From Fragilariopsis cylindrus CCMP1102 (taxonomy: Eukaryota; Bacillariophyta; Bacillariophyceae; Bacillariales; Bacillariaceae), in assembly GCA_900095095.1 (NCBI GenBank), contig FMBT01000315.1:62001-126000 (forward strand): a stretch of DNA of 64,000 nt. Direction: 5' to 3'. Positions 45,851 through 57,249 of this stretch are shown piece by piece. The stretch's first letter is position 1. Each line of letters opens with the position of its first letter. The notes under the pieces were generated by a model. It saw only the letters and a program-made list of their open reading frames with translations. It searched no databases and was not told the DNA's origin. The position numbers were made by a program, and so were the translations under genes.

Positions 45851-48800
45851 ATGGCATCATCATCATCAGCAGCAGCAACAGCAGCAATATCAGCAGTACC
45901 ATCGAACATGAACACGAACACGAACAACAGTCGTACTAGCTCTACCGGTATTAGTTGGCAATATGAAGAGGATCATTATATACGTCAATATTCTATTGAT
46001 AATAATCCATTACCAAAAGTAGTAATTAACAATAACGAGAATAATCATAATAATAATAATAGCAATAATAATAATGGAAACGATAACTACTTTCGATCTA
46101 ATGATTATGAATGTGATTACATTATCATCGATGATGACGACGATGATGATGATAATGAGGATGAAGAAGAAATAATAAGAATAAAGCAGAAGCAACAATC
46201 ACAGCAATCACAACGAATTCATGGTAGTAGTAGTAGTAAACGACGAGCACGAGCAACGCCAGCGACAACGACAACGATGCCTATGCCTATGCCAGAATTA
46301 TTAGGAAAAGGATGGAATATACCATCATTCTATGAAATAAATAGAAGAAAGCAATTTCGTCAAACTATAATAAATGAAACAATGAATCATCGAAGGATTA
46401 TTGCGAATAAGAATGGTAATAATGACGATGGTAATAATGATACAGAAATAATGAATGGCAATATGAAATTAAATATAGTACAATTATTACGTCAACGAGA
46501 AGTACAACTACCAAAGAAACAACAAATAAAAATAATACGCATACGCCAACAACAACGACAACATCAACAACGATCTTCTTCTAAAAAATCTCGATGTTGT
46601 GCTAGTGCTAATGCTATTATACGTGCTATACGTCGACGTCCAATTATTAATGAATTACGTTCGTATGCGGAATATATGGCGGTTACAAAATTTGAATCCA
46701 GTTATTTAACACATTTACAATATACTAATAAGGAAGCCGAACAACAAGCACAAGCAGCAGAACAAGCACAACAAGCCCAAGTAGCAGCACAAGGAGAACA
46801 ACAAGCACAACAAGCACAAGCACAAGCACAACAAGCACAAGCACAACAACAACAAACAAATGATGTGAATCCGAATGCGACTGCAAACAACAACAGCAAC
46901 AACAACAACAACAACAATGATACTACTACGAGTACAAATACAACTACTAGTAGTAGTAGTAAGGCTGTATCGACGATATCCATAGCATTTTCACCAGATG
47001 GTAAAACAATGGCCTCGACACATGGTGATCATACCATTAAAATTACCTGTTGTATCACCGGAACTATCTTACAAACATTAGTGGGACATCCAAGAACACC
47101 ATGGACGGTGAAATATCAAAATCAAAATAATGTAAATGTGCAGCAAAATGTGAATGTGCAGCAGCAAAATAATGATGTGCCGCAAAATGCAAATTCAGAT
47201 TGCAATAATGATAATGTCCAGCAGAATTCAAATTCAAATTCAAATCCTTCATCAGGGAATGGTACAACGACAACGACGACGACGACTACCACTGTCATTG
47301 CCAATGCAGGTAATAGTAGTGCTAGCAATAATAGCAATAGTAATAGTATGAATAGCAGTACTTCAAATAATAATAATACTGCGGCGGGTAGTAGAAATAA
47401 TAATACAACACTTTCAACGACAAGCAACAACAACAACAGCAGTAGCAATAGCACTACTACGAGTACGAGTACGAGAAGTCAAAAACAACAAATTATTGCC
47501 TCCGGATGTTTAGGTCATCAGGTACGTGTTTGGGATTGGGTGACAGGTACTTGTTTACAAATGATACGATTAGAATTTGCTATTATATCATTAAGTTTTC
47601 ATCCCACTGGTTCATTATTAGCAATAGCCAATGGTACCAGATTGCATTTTTGGGGTTTACCAACAATATCCACAACAATAGCAATATCAACAGAAACAGA
47701 AGAACTGGAACAACCCGTAGCAGCAGAATCAATTCAGGATACAGAAATACAGACAGAGACAGAAACAACTACTAAAACTAATACTACAACTAATACAACA
47801 ATAACAACCACTGGTAGTAGAGGTACACATATTGAAATGAGACATATGTTACGATGTGTACATTTTTTACCATGTGGACAAAAATTAATTGTTGGTGGCG
47901 TTAATCCACAAACATCCAGTGAAATACGTAGACGTCGATTAGCTGTAGAGGGAGGGAATAATAATCAACAACAAACTGATAATAATAATCCTGGTAATAG
48001 AACAAATTCCATGTCATTTTATTTACGATTATGGGATTTTGATTTAAATAGTGCAACTGTTGCAAAAGGAAGTAACAATAATAACAATTCAACAAGTACC
48101 ACTACCACTACCAGCACCAGTACAAGTAATGAAAGTACCAGTACCAGTACCAGTGCCAGTACAGCAACAAGCACAACTTCAAATAATAATGATGATAATA
48201 ATGTTACTGTTGGTGGTGATGGTGCGAGTACGACGGCGAATAGCAGTAGTAATAGTACGACGGCACACCAGTCGACGAGTACGGAACAGCAGTCAACGTC
48301 AGCTTCTGCGTCAGCATCAAACCCGACAATACCACCACCAGGAGGAGTGCACGTAGTAGGAACCAATAACAGCATGAACAATGCGGATAATGCTGCAATA
48401 GGGTCGGTGTCAGCATCAACAATAACGGCTAACAATCCTCAACAAATGCAAACGCAATCAACACAACCAAGTGATGGTACTACCACAACAACAAGTATCA
48501 ATAGTAGTAGTAGTAGCAGAAGCAGGGCCGCAGCAGCACAAGTATCAGCCGCAGCAGCTGCCGCCGCCGCTACAAACAGTATGATCGGTGGAGACTTGGC
48601 TCAACAACACCAGCAACAACAAAGACGACGACGAGCTATTAGTAATGTAAGCAAAAATATCTATGTATAGATTTTACGCTTTTTTTTTTCTGCTGCATTT
48701 ATTCACTCATTCAATTTTCTTCTTTCTGGGATTTTGCTGAAAAAAAAAGCCTCGTTGTTTTGTTCCGAGAGCACTTCTATACAACGATGGTGGATTCGAT

Positions 48801-50612
48801 GTATCACCTGATGGGAAAACTCTTTGCGCTTGTGCTGAATATTGGTTACCAGAAGGGATTGATAACGCAACGGAATTGTTACATCCTAAACGACGACGAT
48901 GGGATAATGGTGATTGTGATGACGACGATGACGATGATGCTGATAATAGCGATGATGATTATAGTGACGATGACGGCAGTATAAACGACATCGAAATGAA
49001 CGTGGATGATGATGATCGGAAGAAGAAAAAACATACCGATAAGGATGGTTCCTCGCTGACCGAAGAAAAGTGTGAAGAAGAACCTCACGGTGCAACCACC
49101 CCTATGGTCTCAGAGAACGAGAAAATTGAACGATCAGTAGTCAAAATCAATAGTCATGATAATAACAACAATCCTGTCATTGATGATAGTTCTAACATTA
49201 TTGATAACAACGTCAATACTAATGCTGGGAATGATTCTTCGACCGCCAATATGAATAATAATAATCACGCCTCTCCGACGCGACAACAACATTCGTCGTC
49301 GTCGAAAACGCCACCACGTGCTACGTCAACGTCATCATTGGGTCATCGTCAACGAAATAATCAACATCAACAAATTTCGAGCCCCCCTCCAACTAGTAGT
49401 CTAGCAATGACACCACTTGGATTGACGCCACAAACACCTCCATCCAACGTTAATCCGCTCAACTATCCGTTAAGTCCACCATCTCCACCTGGGCGGAGGT
49501 TTGCAGGTGGATTGCGTAGTAATAGCACACGATCAACTCAGCAGCATAGTCACGAACAGCTACTTCAACAGTACCGACGACAGGAGCAAGTAATACGCCA
49601 ATATGATCCGGGGTACAACAACAACCAACAGCATCAACAGCATCAAAACCAAAGTACACAGCAGCGGATAATACCAAACTCACAACAGCAGCAACGAACG
49701 GATACCTCTTCATCTGCGTCGTCCACAAATAATCGTAGGAGCGAGAATGCCGCCGTCGTTATACCGGCTCCTCCCGGAATTAATCATCACAATCCCCAGC
49801 AACAGCAACAGCAACATCAAAATCAGCGCAATAACGGAAATCCTTTTGCTACTCCATCTCGCAATCCTCGCGTCGGTGGTGCGAGTAATATTGTGGAACG
49901 AGGAAGATTCGTTCCGCATGTGGTAACGATCAGTCTTGATACGGAACCCTACGTAGAAACCACGACAGAACAAGTTGTCGTTGGATCCGTTGGTGGTGGT
50001 GATGCAAATTATAACCAGGCGATTACCGCACAGCAGCAGCTGCAGCAGCAGCAACAACAATACGGGAGCAATATCAGGTTGCGCACAACAACCGTTGCTG
50101 CAACTGCATCTGGAGACGCAAGTAGTGCTATTACCACCGTGACGAGGACTACCTATAATGTCCCAGGACGAGGTGCAGCCTTAGGGGCTACCCGACCACA
50201 CATACGGGAGCGTCGTCCACGATTAGGTCAATTGTTATCAGCTTGTCCCTTAGATGGGACGAAGGCATCAGCTGTTACGTGCGTTAAGTTTTCTCCTTGT
50301 ACCGAATTTTGCTTGATCGGATACGGTGTAAGAGAACCACACGTAGAACCACCACCAACAACTACAGGCGAAACCGGCGATGGTACCATATATGACGCAC
50401 CTTCGCAACATCCACCATATCATCCCGTAACAGCCATGTATCAGGTGAATATGGGTGAAAAAATGAAACACGTATCGACGATGCTTAGTGGTGACGACGA
50501 CGTTAACATTGCAAGATTTCATCCCGATTCTGGATATGGTTTCGTGTACGGTACCAAACAGGGACGGATCCGTGTCCTCGGTCCCAGACCGTGGAATTAC
50601 TACAACTGTTAA
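45851..50612 (+). CDS. AMBRA1-like WD40 protein
   Basis: Two exons, 45851-48646 and 48750-50612, joined in phase 0 (GTAAGC...AAAAG), give 1552 residues. WD40 motifs are ISIAFSPDGKTMASTHGDHT, TGTILQTLVGHPRTPWTV, IIASGCLGHQVRVWDW, IISLSFHPTGSLLAIANGTR and LHFWG. After Asn/Ser/Thr/Gln-rich inserts come RALLYNDGGFDVSPDGKTL, KASAVTCVKFSPCTEFCLIG, and VNIARFHPDSGYGFVYGTKQ followed by GRIRVL. The split propeller, the ASTHxxHxI and GHxRTPW phrases, and the terminal YGTxxG strand match animal AMBRA1. That protein is a CUL4-DDB1 substrate receptor that controls autophagy and cyclin D turnover. Most of the length is low-complexity. The true 3' end may lie further on (see 50655-50887). Confidence 0.78.
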
Positions 50613-50654
50613 GATAAAATACAATAACTACATTGTTGTAGGAAAATTAAAGAC

Positions 50655-50887
50655 CCGAAAAACCGCAATCCATTAAAATATGATACGGATTTATATCTAA
50701 AAAAACTTATTCGCAGCAACTTGAAAAAGCCATAGACGAAAGGCGATACCGAAGTAGTAGGCTAAGCCACAGACGACGCAAATACAACGACATGACCGAA
50801 GAGATGTGGCGATTGAGCCATTATTACAACCTCGCACAACGTATTCACAATAAGATTATATTAAGAAGAAAAAAGAAGAAGATATAG
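50655..50887 (+). other. Possible C-terminal exon of the AMBRA1-like gene, with a one-base lesion
   Basis: The frame reads DPKNRNPLKYDTDLYLKKLI up to an A5 run at 50724-50729. The next frame continues with ERRYRSSRLSHRRRKYNDMT and MWRLSHYYNLAQRIHNKIIL to a stop at about 50885. The composition is clearly protein-like. It follows the AMBRA1 stop by only about 45 bases on the same strand, but I could not find a donor/acceptor pair in matching phase. Confidence 0.35.
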
Positions 50888-51159
50888 TTAACATTCGCTG
50901 ACGTTTTAGTTAAAGCTTATCGTGATTCTATGAATCCTATTTGTATTCCAGTCGACGTTGATCTCTGTTTTTTACTTTGTTTCCGTCCTTGCATTAGGAC
51001 ATATTTTCTAAAATATAGAGATCGTTATATCATTCATCGCAACTAAATAATATATGTCATTATTATTACTGCTATCATTATATAGTAAAGACAGAGACAA
51101 TTTGGTTCCAAAAGCATCATGTACTTGCACAAAAGTGGTACAGTACGGTACTGTTTGAT

Positions 51160-51345
51160 TTCAGATGAAGGTGATGAACGGACAGCAACGACAACAGTGG
51201 CAAAGTTGTCCTCAGCCAAAATCATCTTGGAAGCTTCACAAGCGACATCAGTTCCTTCCTTGCCCATGGCAACTCCCATGTCGGCAGCCTTCATCATCGT
51301 TGTCATCATCGTCACTCTGTTCAATGCTATATTTGTGCGGACGTG
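51160..51345 (-). pseudogene. Fragment of a P-type (SERCA-like) calcium ATPase
   Basis: Roughly 45 residues, [20 protein letters not shown] and [14 protein letters not shown]. These match the segment just after the GDGxNDxPAL hinge of P-type ATPases, closest to SERCA/ECA types. The hinge itself is replaced by a Met/Thr stretch, and no other ATPase motif is nearby, so it is a relic. Confidence 0.7.
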
Positions 51346-51535
51346 ATGGTCCCGTGGTAGCTGTGTATTTTTCGCTTGTCCCACTTTCGCAAGGATCTTT
51401 GGATGAATCGTCCTGTTGTTATTGTCTTGCCATGACGCAAAAAGGAATGTCAGAAGTGAACTCTTGTGGCTTCATAGTAAAAATAATAATTAATATGCTT
51501 AATATGTGAGCTCTGCCAACATCTATAACATGCAT

Positions 51536-52321
51536 TCATGCCTCTCCTATGCTCTCCAGCCATGTCTCCTCCCGCAAGCGAACAACCGCGTCCCTCTCCA
51601 TGTAATTCTCTCGGTAGCTTTCTAGGGTTGCATTTCGCATGCACAAAAACACCGCAAGGTAACAGCACAAGGGGAGCACAGTGAAGTATGCCACCGGGAA
51701 TATATATGGTATTGCAGAAGAATCATAGGGTGTGATGATAAGTGCAGGTATCAAAGCAACGCCAGCAAGGAAGGAGAAAAAGTACATTGGACCATAACAT
51801 GTCTGATAGCATCCTATATCGTCAGTTCTTCTGCCCGTTAATGGAAACCCCTTCAACACATCCAGTTTGACCGTATTATTTCGTAACTCGTCCTCGCCCC
51901 TACAAGATATGCGCTTCCCTACAGTGATAAAAGTGGGCGTAGACAACCCTTCGTTGTCATCGTTGTCGCAGTTGCTGTGAGCTTGATACTGCACTTCAAA
52001 ACTATGAGATGTTGTTTGAATACCTTGGTAGCCTCTCCCGCTTTCGGTAACCCGTTGGATGACCTCTGCCTCCACACTATAGCTCTCCGTTTCGTACATT
52101 TGTTCCAGTTTTTGGGCAAAGGGTCGGGCTATACGTAAGTACATGAGAGTTAAATACGCAACGGATCCAAAGGCGTATGCAAATAACCAGAGGATTATGT
52201 AACCATTTTCGGTGTTGCTCGAACCGCAATCTCCTTGACAGCGCACACCGTGGAGATCTTGACAGCGAGTAAGCTCGAGACGAAGAAATACGAAAAGGCA
52301 GGTGGTGGCGGCACGAATCAT
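51536..52321 (-). CDS. Unknown membrane protein, three predicted membrane segments
   Basis: 261 residues. An N-terminal hydrophobic leader, then YIILWLFAYAFGSVAYLTLM, then a soluble middle with VEAEVIQRV, HSFEVQYQ and LDVLKGFPLTGRRTDDI, then MYFFSFLAGVALIPALII and IFPVAYFTVLPLCCYLAVFL. The middle part looks like a small extracytosolic beta domain between helices, reminiscent of DUF3592-type proteins. Cys residues in GVRCQGDCGSS suggest a luminal or outside loop. No catalytic motif. Not recognised further. Confidence 0.6.
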   Translation of the reverse strand: MIRAATTCLFVFLRLELTRCQDLHGVRCQGDCGSSNTENGYIILWLFAYAFGSVAYLTLMYLRIARPFAQKLEQMYETESYSVEAEVIQRVTESGRGYQGIQTTSHSFEVQYQAHSNCDNDDNEGLSTPTFITVGKRISCRGEDELRNNTVKLDVLKGFPLTGRRTDDIGCYQTCYGPMYFFSFLAGVALIPALIITPYDSSAIPYIFPVAYFTVLPLCCYLAVFLCMRNATLESYRENYMERDAVVRLREETWLESIGEA

Positions 52322-53095
52322 TTGAAGAAAGTTGGAGACAAAGACGCAATTTTGTTGCTTCGTCCTAGTTCTTGGGCTTTAAAAATAATGGTGTATTTGA
52401 TTATAATCAAATGCACCATTACAAGTGAACCATCGGTATAAAGGTGACAGAAATATCTTCAGCTTACCGTATACGGTATTGTTGAGGGAAGCTTCCAGAG
52501 GTCCATATATATTGAAAACGCGATGCTGTTTAGTCAAAAAAGATCAATACTGCTTATGTGCTAGTACGTGCGTGATGTGTATGTGTTGTAGTCCTTACTT
52601 CATGAAGTAATTGTAGTAAGTCTTTTTTGAAAAGACATATCTTATCGAGAAACAGAATATTGCGCTAAGAATAATGCCCCACGATCGAATTCTTACACTG
52701 AGAAAAAATAAGGGCTTATTTGAAAATAGACATCAAAAGTGTTTACGATTAGCGAATGATCAAAGATAAAAATGAATTAAAAAAACAAACGACGACGACG
52801 CAAATGAATGTTTTACGGTATTTGTAACCGTTACGGTGGGTGTGCGGTAGAAGCACAATAATAATGAAGGGTACTGTACCGTACTTCACATCTCATCCTC
52901 ATCCTCATCCTCAGTCGCCATATCTATCTATTGTTATAAGATAAAAGTTACACTGAGAACAAGCAATATATAAATCTTCTGTGATAATAGCAATACACAG
53001 AAATAAATTCCATTCATTCGAATTTCATCCGCACCCATCCTCGCCTCCATCCATCTCTTGTGCAATTCTCATCTCATCTCAAATTCATCACAATC
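52322..53095. other. Divergent promoter region
   Basis: Between the divergent membrane-protein genes. It is AT-rich, with a TCATCC repeat near 52893-52912 in front of the downstream gene. No ORF of note. Confidence 0.55.
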
Positions 53096-54835
53096 ATGTC
53101 GGACAGTAACGGATGTAAAGAAAATATTTGTACCTATGGTATGAAGTAAGTTACTGTTTACGTGTTAGTTACGTTCGTTCTATCTATCTATCTATAATAA
53201 TTATTGCGTGTGTATTTATTCGTATCAAATCAAATCAAATCAAATCAAAACACGTAAACGTAATGCATGCATACTTTGTTCAACAAAAATATCATTCTAA
53301 CTCTCTGTCTATCTCTCTGTGTCTTTCTCCTTCTTTTAAAATAAATAAATCATATCAATCACAGATTCGTGGTATTATTATGTGGTATTATTGGGATCAT
53401 CTTTTCTATTGCTGCAGCACAAAGTTGTGATTTTATCACATGTAAGTTTCTTTCAGGTATACTGTAATCTACTTTTTTTCGTGTCGTGTCGTGTCGTGTC
53501 GTGATTTGAAGAAATAACGATTGCAAATGTCTCATTCTGTTCTTACTGTCAACCCCGGATACAATACAATAAATTACTACCAGTTGTCGATACGGATGGT
53601 AATCCACCAGATATGGCAGAAGATCCACCATTCAATACAGCACTTGCTGGTTCTGTTGGTATATTTGGTTATACTATAACAGAAGGTGCATACGACGAAG
53701 CGTCAAGTTCGTATGGTGCTACAACAACTATTGGGAAGTGTGTGGGATATGAATCTACGTTTTTTGGACAATCTAGTTATCCATCATTAGCCACATCCCA
53801 ATTTTGTGTCTTAATTGCACCAATTTTAGCAGGAATTGGTTTATTTGCAAATCTTGTGGATTTTTGTGTCTGTAACTTTACTGGTAGTAATTTGATTGGT
53901 AGTTTATTCTTTATTGGTGCCTCCTTACTATCGGCGGGTACATTTTGTTTACTTGCTGATCCAGCATTCTGGTAAGTTGTTATATATGCTTATGTTTTGT
54001 TTGTTGATTTTTTCCTTTTGATTCAATGTATTGTCTTTGCAGGATGATGACGAGTAAAGTAAATACCGTACGGCAGATACTAACAGTATATTATTATTAT
54101 TTTGTTCGTTCGTTCATTCGTTTGCCTTTATCATTTTATTACGTATAAAACAAAACAAACAAACAAAAAAATAGTTTGGAAGATGCAGAATTAGAATGTA
54201 CAGTTGGGAGTGGTATTTACATGAGTATTGGTTCCACAGTATTTTATTTCATTTCATGTTTACTTCTTTTCTGTTCCCCTCAGGCAGATCCATTTTGTTA
54301 TAACTTTGGTTTTAAAAATAAGAAATCAAAAACAACCACAACAAAACCAGAAGAAAGTAGAACAAGCAGGATGAGAACTATTGATGAGGGTGGTGAAATT
54401 CCTCCTCCTCCTCAGCAGCAGCCTACTACTGTGGTAGTTAATATAATGAGTAGCAACAATAACGATGATGAAGATGGCAATAATAAGAGAAGGAAGAAAA
54501 AGAATCAAACGTCAAGAACATTAGATGATGATGATGATGATGATAATGATAATGATGTCGACACTGCAACTATGAACTCAAAGAAGAAGAAGAAGAAGAA
54601 AAAGAAGAAGAACCAAACATCAATTGCATCGGAAATGATCAGTCATTTGAGTTCACGATTCTTAGGTCGTGATGATGATGATAGTAACAGTCACAGTAAC
54701 AGTAACAGTAATACTAATAGTAGTCATAGTAAGAACCAAACATCAACAACATCAGATGATAATGTTGACACTACGACTACAACAACGAACTCAAAGAAGA
54801 AGAAGAAAAAGAAGAACCAAATACCAGCTCAGTAA
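53096..54835 (+). CDS. Four-span (tetraspan-like) membrane protein with charged low-complexity tail
   Basis: Exons 53096-53145, 53365-53441, 53584-53971 and 54175-54835 join in phase to 391 residues. After CKENICTYGMKFVVLLCGII comes the first membrane helix, then an outer loop with GYTITEGAY, GKCVGYES and SQFCVLIAPILAGIGLFANL. Two further helices follow, then ECTVGSGIYMSIGSTVFYFI leading into SCLLLFCSP. Conserved Cys in the loops and the ECTVGSG motif recur in a family common in diatoms that I know only as unnamed membrane proteins. The C-terminal ~170 residues are Lys runs, Asp runs and Ser/Asn repeats facing the cytosol. A 16-base micro-exon at 54043-54058 was considered but breaks the frame. 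Confidence 0.72.
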
Positions 54836-55715
54836 TACCCGTAGAAATTGATGTTTTAGTATCTTTGGAAGAAGAAAAAATGGAGAGAAACCCAAATAAA
54901 TGCACGGTGCATTCTACTATCCCCTGTAATAAATATTTATATATAATAATGATAGTAGTAATTATAATGAAATATAGGACCTATGTAGTGCGATGAATAA
55001 TAGTACTTGCAGTTGGTCGTTACTACTGGTATTGCTATTATTTTCTTCATCCATAATAGTCGTCGTTCCTCCTATACCTTCGTCGTCTTTGTCTTCTTCT
55101 CCTTTTCCTTCTTCTTTGTTTCTTGTTGTGATATAAAGGATAGGATGACGATTTTCTCGACTCTCTTGATATGTCGATATAAGCTTCGCTCTTTGAGGCA
55201 ATGTACTCTCTCTCTCTCTCTCACACACGCTTTTTTTTCTCTCGAGCTGCTCGAAGCTCATTGCGCTCGGCCCCCCCAATGAATAAAATCTCCCCCGAAC
55301 TTGAAACTCTTCACTAATGACGGTTCGCGCAATGTAATTTTTAACATAAACACTAGTGTAGTAGAAAAGCGAAGGAATCTTAATGCATTTTGTAAGTAAA
55401 GAACATGAGAACATACTAGGGTACAACAATACCAACACAGTAACACATACTTTACATACATGCTCTCTTGAGATGTCACTACTTGGCGTAACAGCAAAGG
55501 TAGAACCAGAAAAAGAACAAGCAATGTCACTTGTTATTACTTTACCTCAGTCACAGTCGATGAGTAGTAGTAGCGGCATAGGCATGACACAAATCAAAAA
55601 TAGAAATCTACCGCACGCACAGCAACGAAACAGCAAACACACCTCCCTATAATACTGATCATTTAACAATATTATCTAGTATGCATCCAATTTCACGATC
55701 ATCTGCAGAAAATCC
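54836..55715. other. Spacer with 3' flank and weak ORFs
   Basis: Contains a CT repeat (55205-55225) and short frames on both strands without protein character. Confidence 0.55.
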
Positions 55716-56673
55716 TACAAAATAAGAAAGCTTTATTAATCAGGGTAACGATTATTGGTGTGTTCATATTGTCTGGTGTATTATTATTTTCTGATCAGAT
55801 TTTAACGAGTTGGAATAATACCAGAGGACCAGCAACTGCTGTTGTTTCGAAAGAAAAAATGCTGCACCAACAGCAGCAGCAGCAGCAGCAGCGTATAAAC
55901 ACAAACGATTTCATAGTAGAAGAAATAGATACGATAAAAACACCATGGCGGGAGATGGAGACAATAGCAACGAACAAGAAGATTTGATGATAGAGGGTAC
56001 CGTAATAATCGGTGGCGGTGATGGCGAAGGCGATGATGATGATGATGATGACCAAAAAATAGCATATTATCATCAAGCCGCTGCTTCTTCTTCTACTTCG
56101 ATTCAACAACATTCATTAGTTTTATTACATGGATCAAAATTTACAAAAGAAGATTGGATTCAAAATTCATCCTCATCAACATCAAAGAATATTATATCAT
56201 TGTTTCATCAACAATTTCCATATTCAATATCAATAACGGCAGTAGATTTACCTGTTAAGGCTGATTATAATCAACTGGTTTCTTTATTAGAGGCAATGGA
56301 AGATAAGGGACTTATTTCATTACCTGTATCTATTGTTACACCTCTGCATCAGGTTTTATTATTGTAGATTGGATTATGAACGATGATCAGGATGTTACAA
56401 ATAAATACCAACATATATACATACTTGGATACCAGTTGCATCAGGATCAGTATACGTTTCACAAATGAACAATTAATAAAATTGATCTTCTAGAAGATTT
56501 TAAATATTTGCTATAAATGGTAATTTAGATAAAATGGGAAAAAAGGTAACAAAAAAACTTGTCAAGCATACTTCAACAATAACAAAATCAATAGAATTAA
56601 AAGGAGGTCATCCTGTTTATTTAGATAGTCCAAATGAATTTGTGAATGCAATTGGATTCGAAATAACTGCTTA
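55716..56673 (+). pseudogene. Decayed alpha/beta-hydrolase gene with N-terminal membrane anchor
   Basis: The frames must be changed several times. The first gives a membrane helix, VTIIGVFILSGVLLFSDQIL. The second gives HSLVLLHGSKFTKEDWIQ and SISITAVDLPVKADYNQLV, the start of an alpha/beta-hydrolase core. The third gives ASGFIIVDWIMNDDQ, next to the expected nucleophile turn. A last frame gives ELKGGHPVYLDSPNEFVNAI with the catalytic-type GGHPxYLDxP His region. The order and spacing are those of one hydrolase, but at least three lesions separate the pieces. No intron signals explain them. Confidence 0.65.
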
Positions 56674-56739
56674 AAACAAAAAAATCGTAATCGTTAACAT
56701 TACATACCTACATAACGTTACCTACACAGCTACATATAC

Positions 56740-56772
56740 TGTCCAAATGAATTTGTGGAGGCAATTGGATTA
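56740..56772 (+). repeat. Partial duplication of the hydrolase tail
   Basis: GTCCAAATGAATTTGTGGAG followed by GCAATTGGATTAG repeats 56628-56660 with a few changes, about 110 bases downstream. It is a local duplication of the final coding bases. Confidence 0.7.
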
Positions 56773-57249
56773 GCAGCAATAAACGTTACATAAAACATAA
56801 CATAAAACATAGCAATTTTTGAAAAAATCCAACGAAAATGAAATAATAATAAATACTATTGTATATAAGTTTTCTTTTTTCATTTATTGTGATCAAATAG
56901 TAATACAAAAGAAGTGAATTTCCATCCTTGCGTTCACATATCATTATGTTTACGTACACCACTACCACACGCAAATGTGATGTTTTTGTTTCTACTTCCA
57001 TCGTCGCTCTCATTAGTTACAGCACTAATAAATAGTACACGTCCCCCCCCCCCCTTTCTTTCTGCTCTCCTCCTTCTTCTTCTTCTTCCGCTACCTAAAA
57101 TGCGATAACGCGATCTTCACTTCTAAATTTAATTCATAACTTGCTTTCCTCGTTTGCGTCGATTGATTTCCATGCACGTTTATGTGGACGGGATAGGAGT
57201 AACGCACTGTTGGTGGTGTTCATACTAACAATTACATAAGGATTCGTCC

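Noticed and set aside
54043-54058. Micro-exon in the tetraspan-like gene
   Set aside because: It has splice signals but puts the last exon out of frame; direct joining of 53971 to 54175 keeps the conserved ECTVGSG frame.
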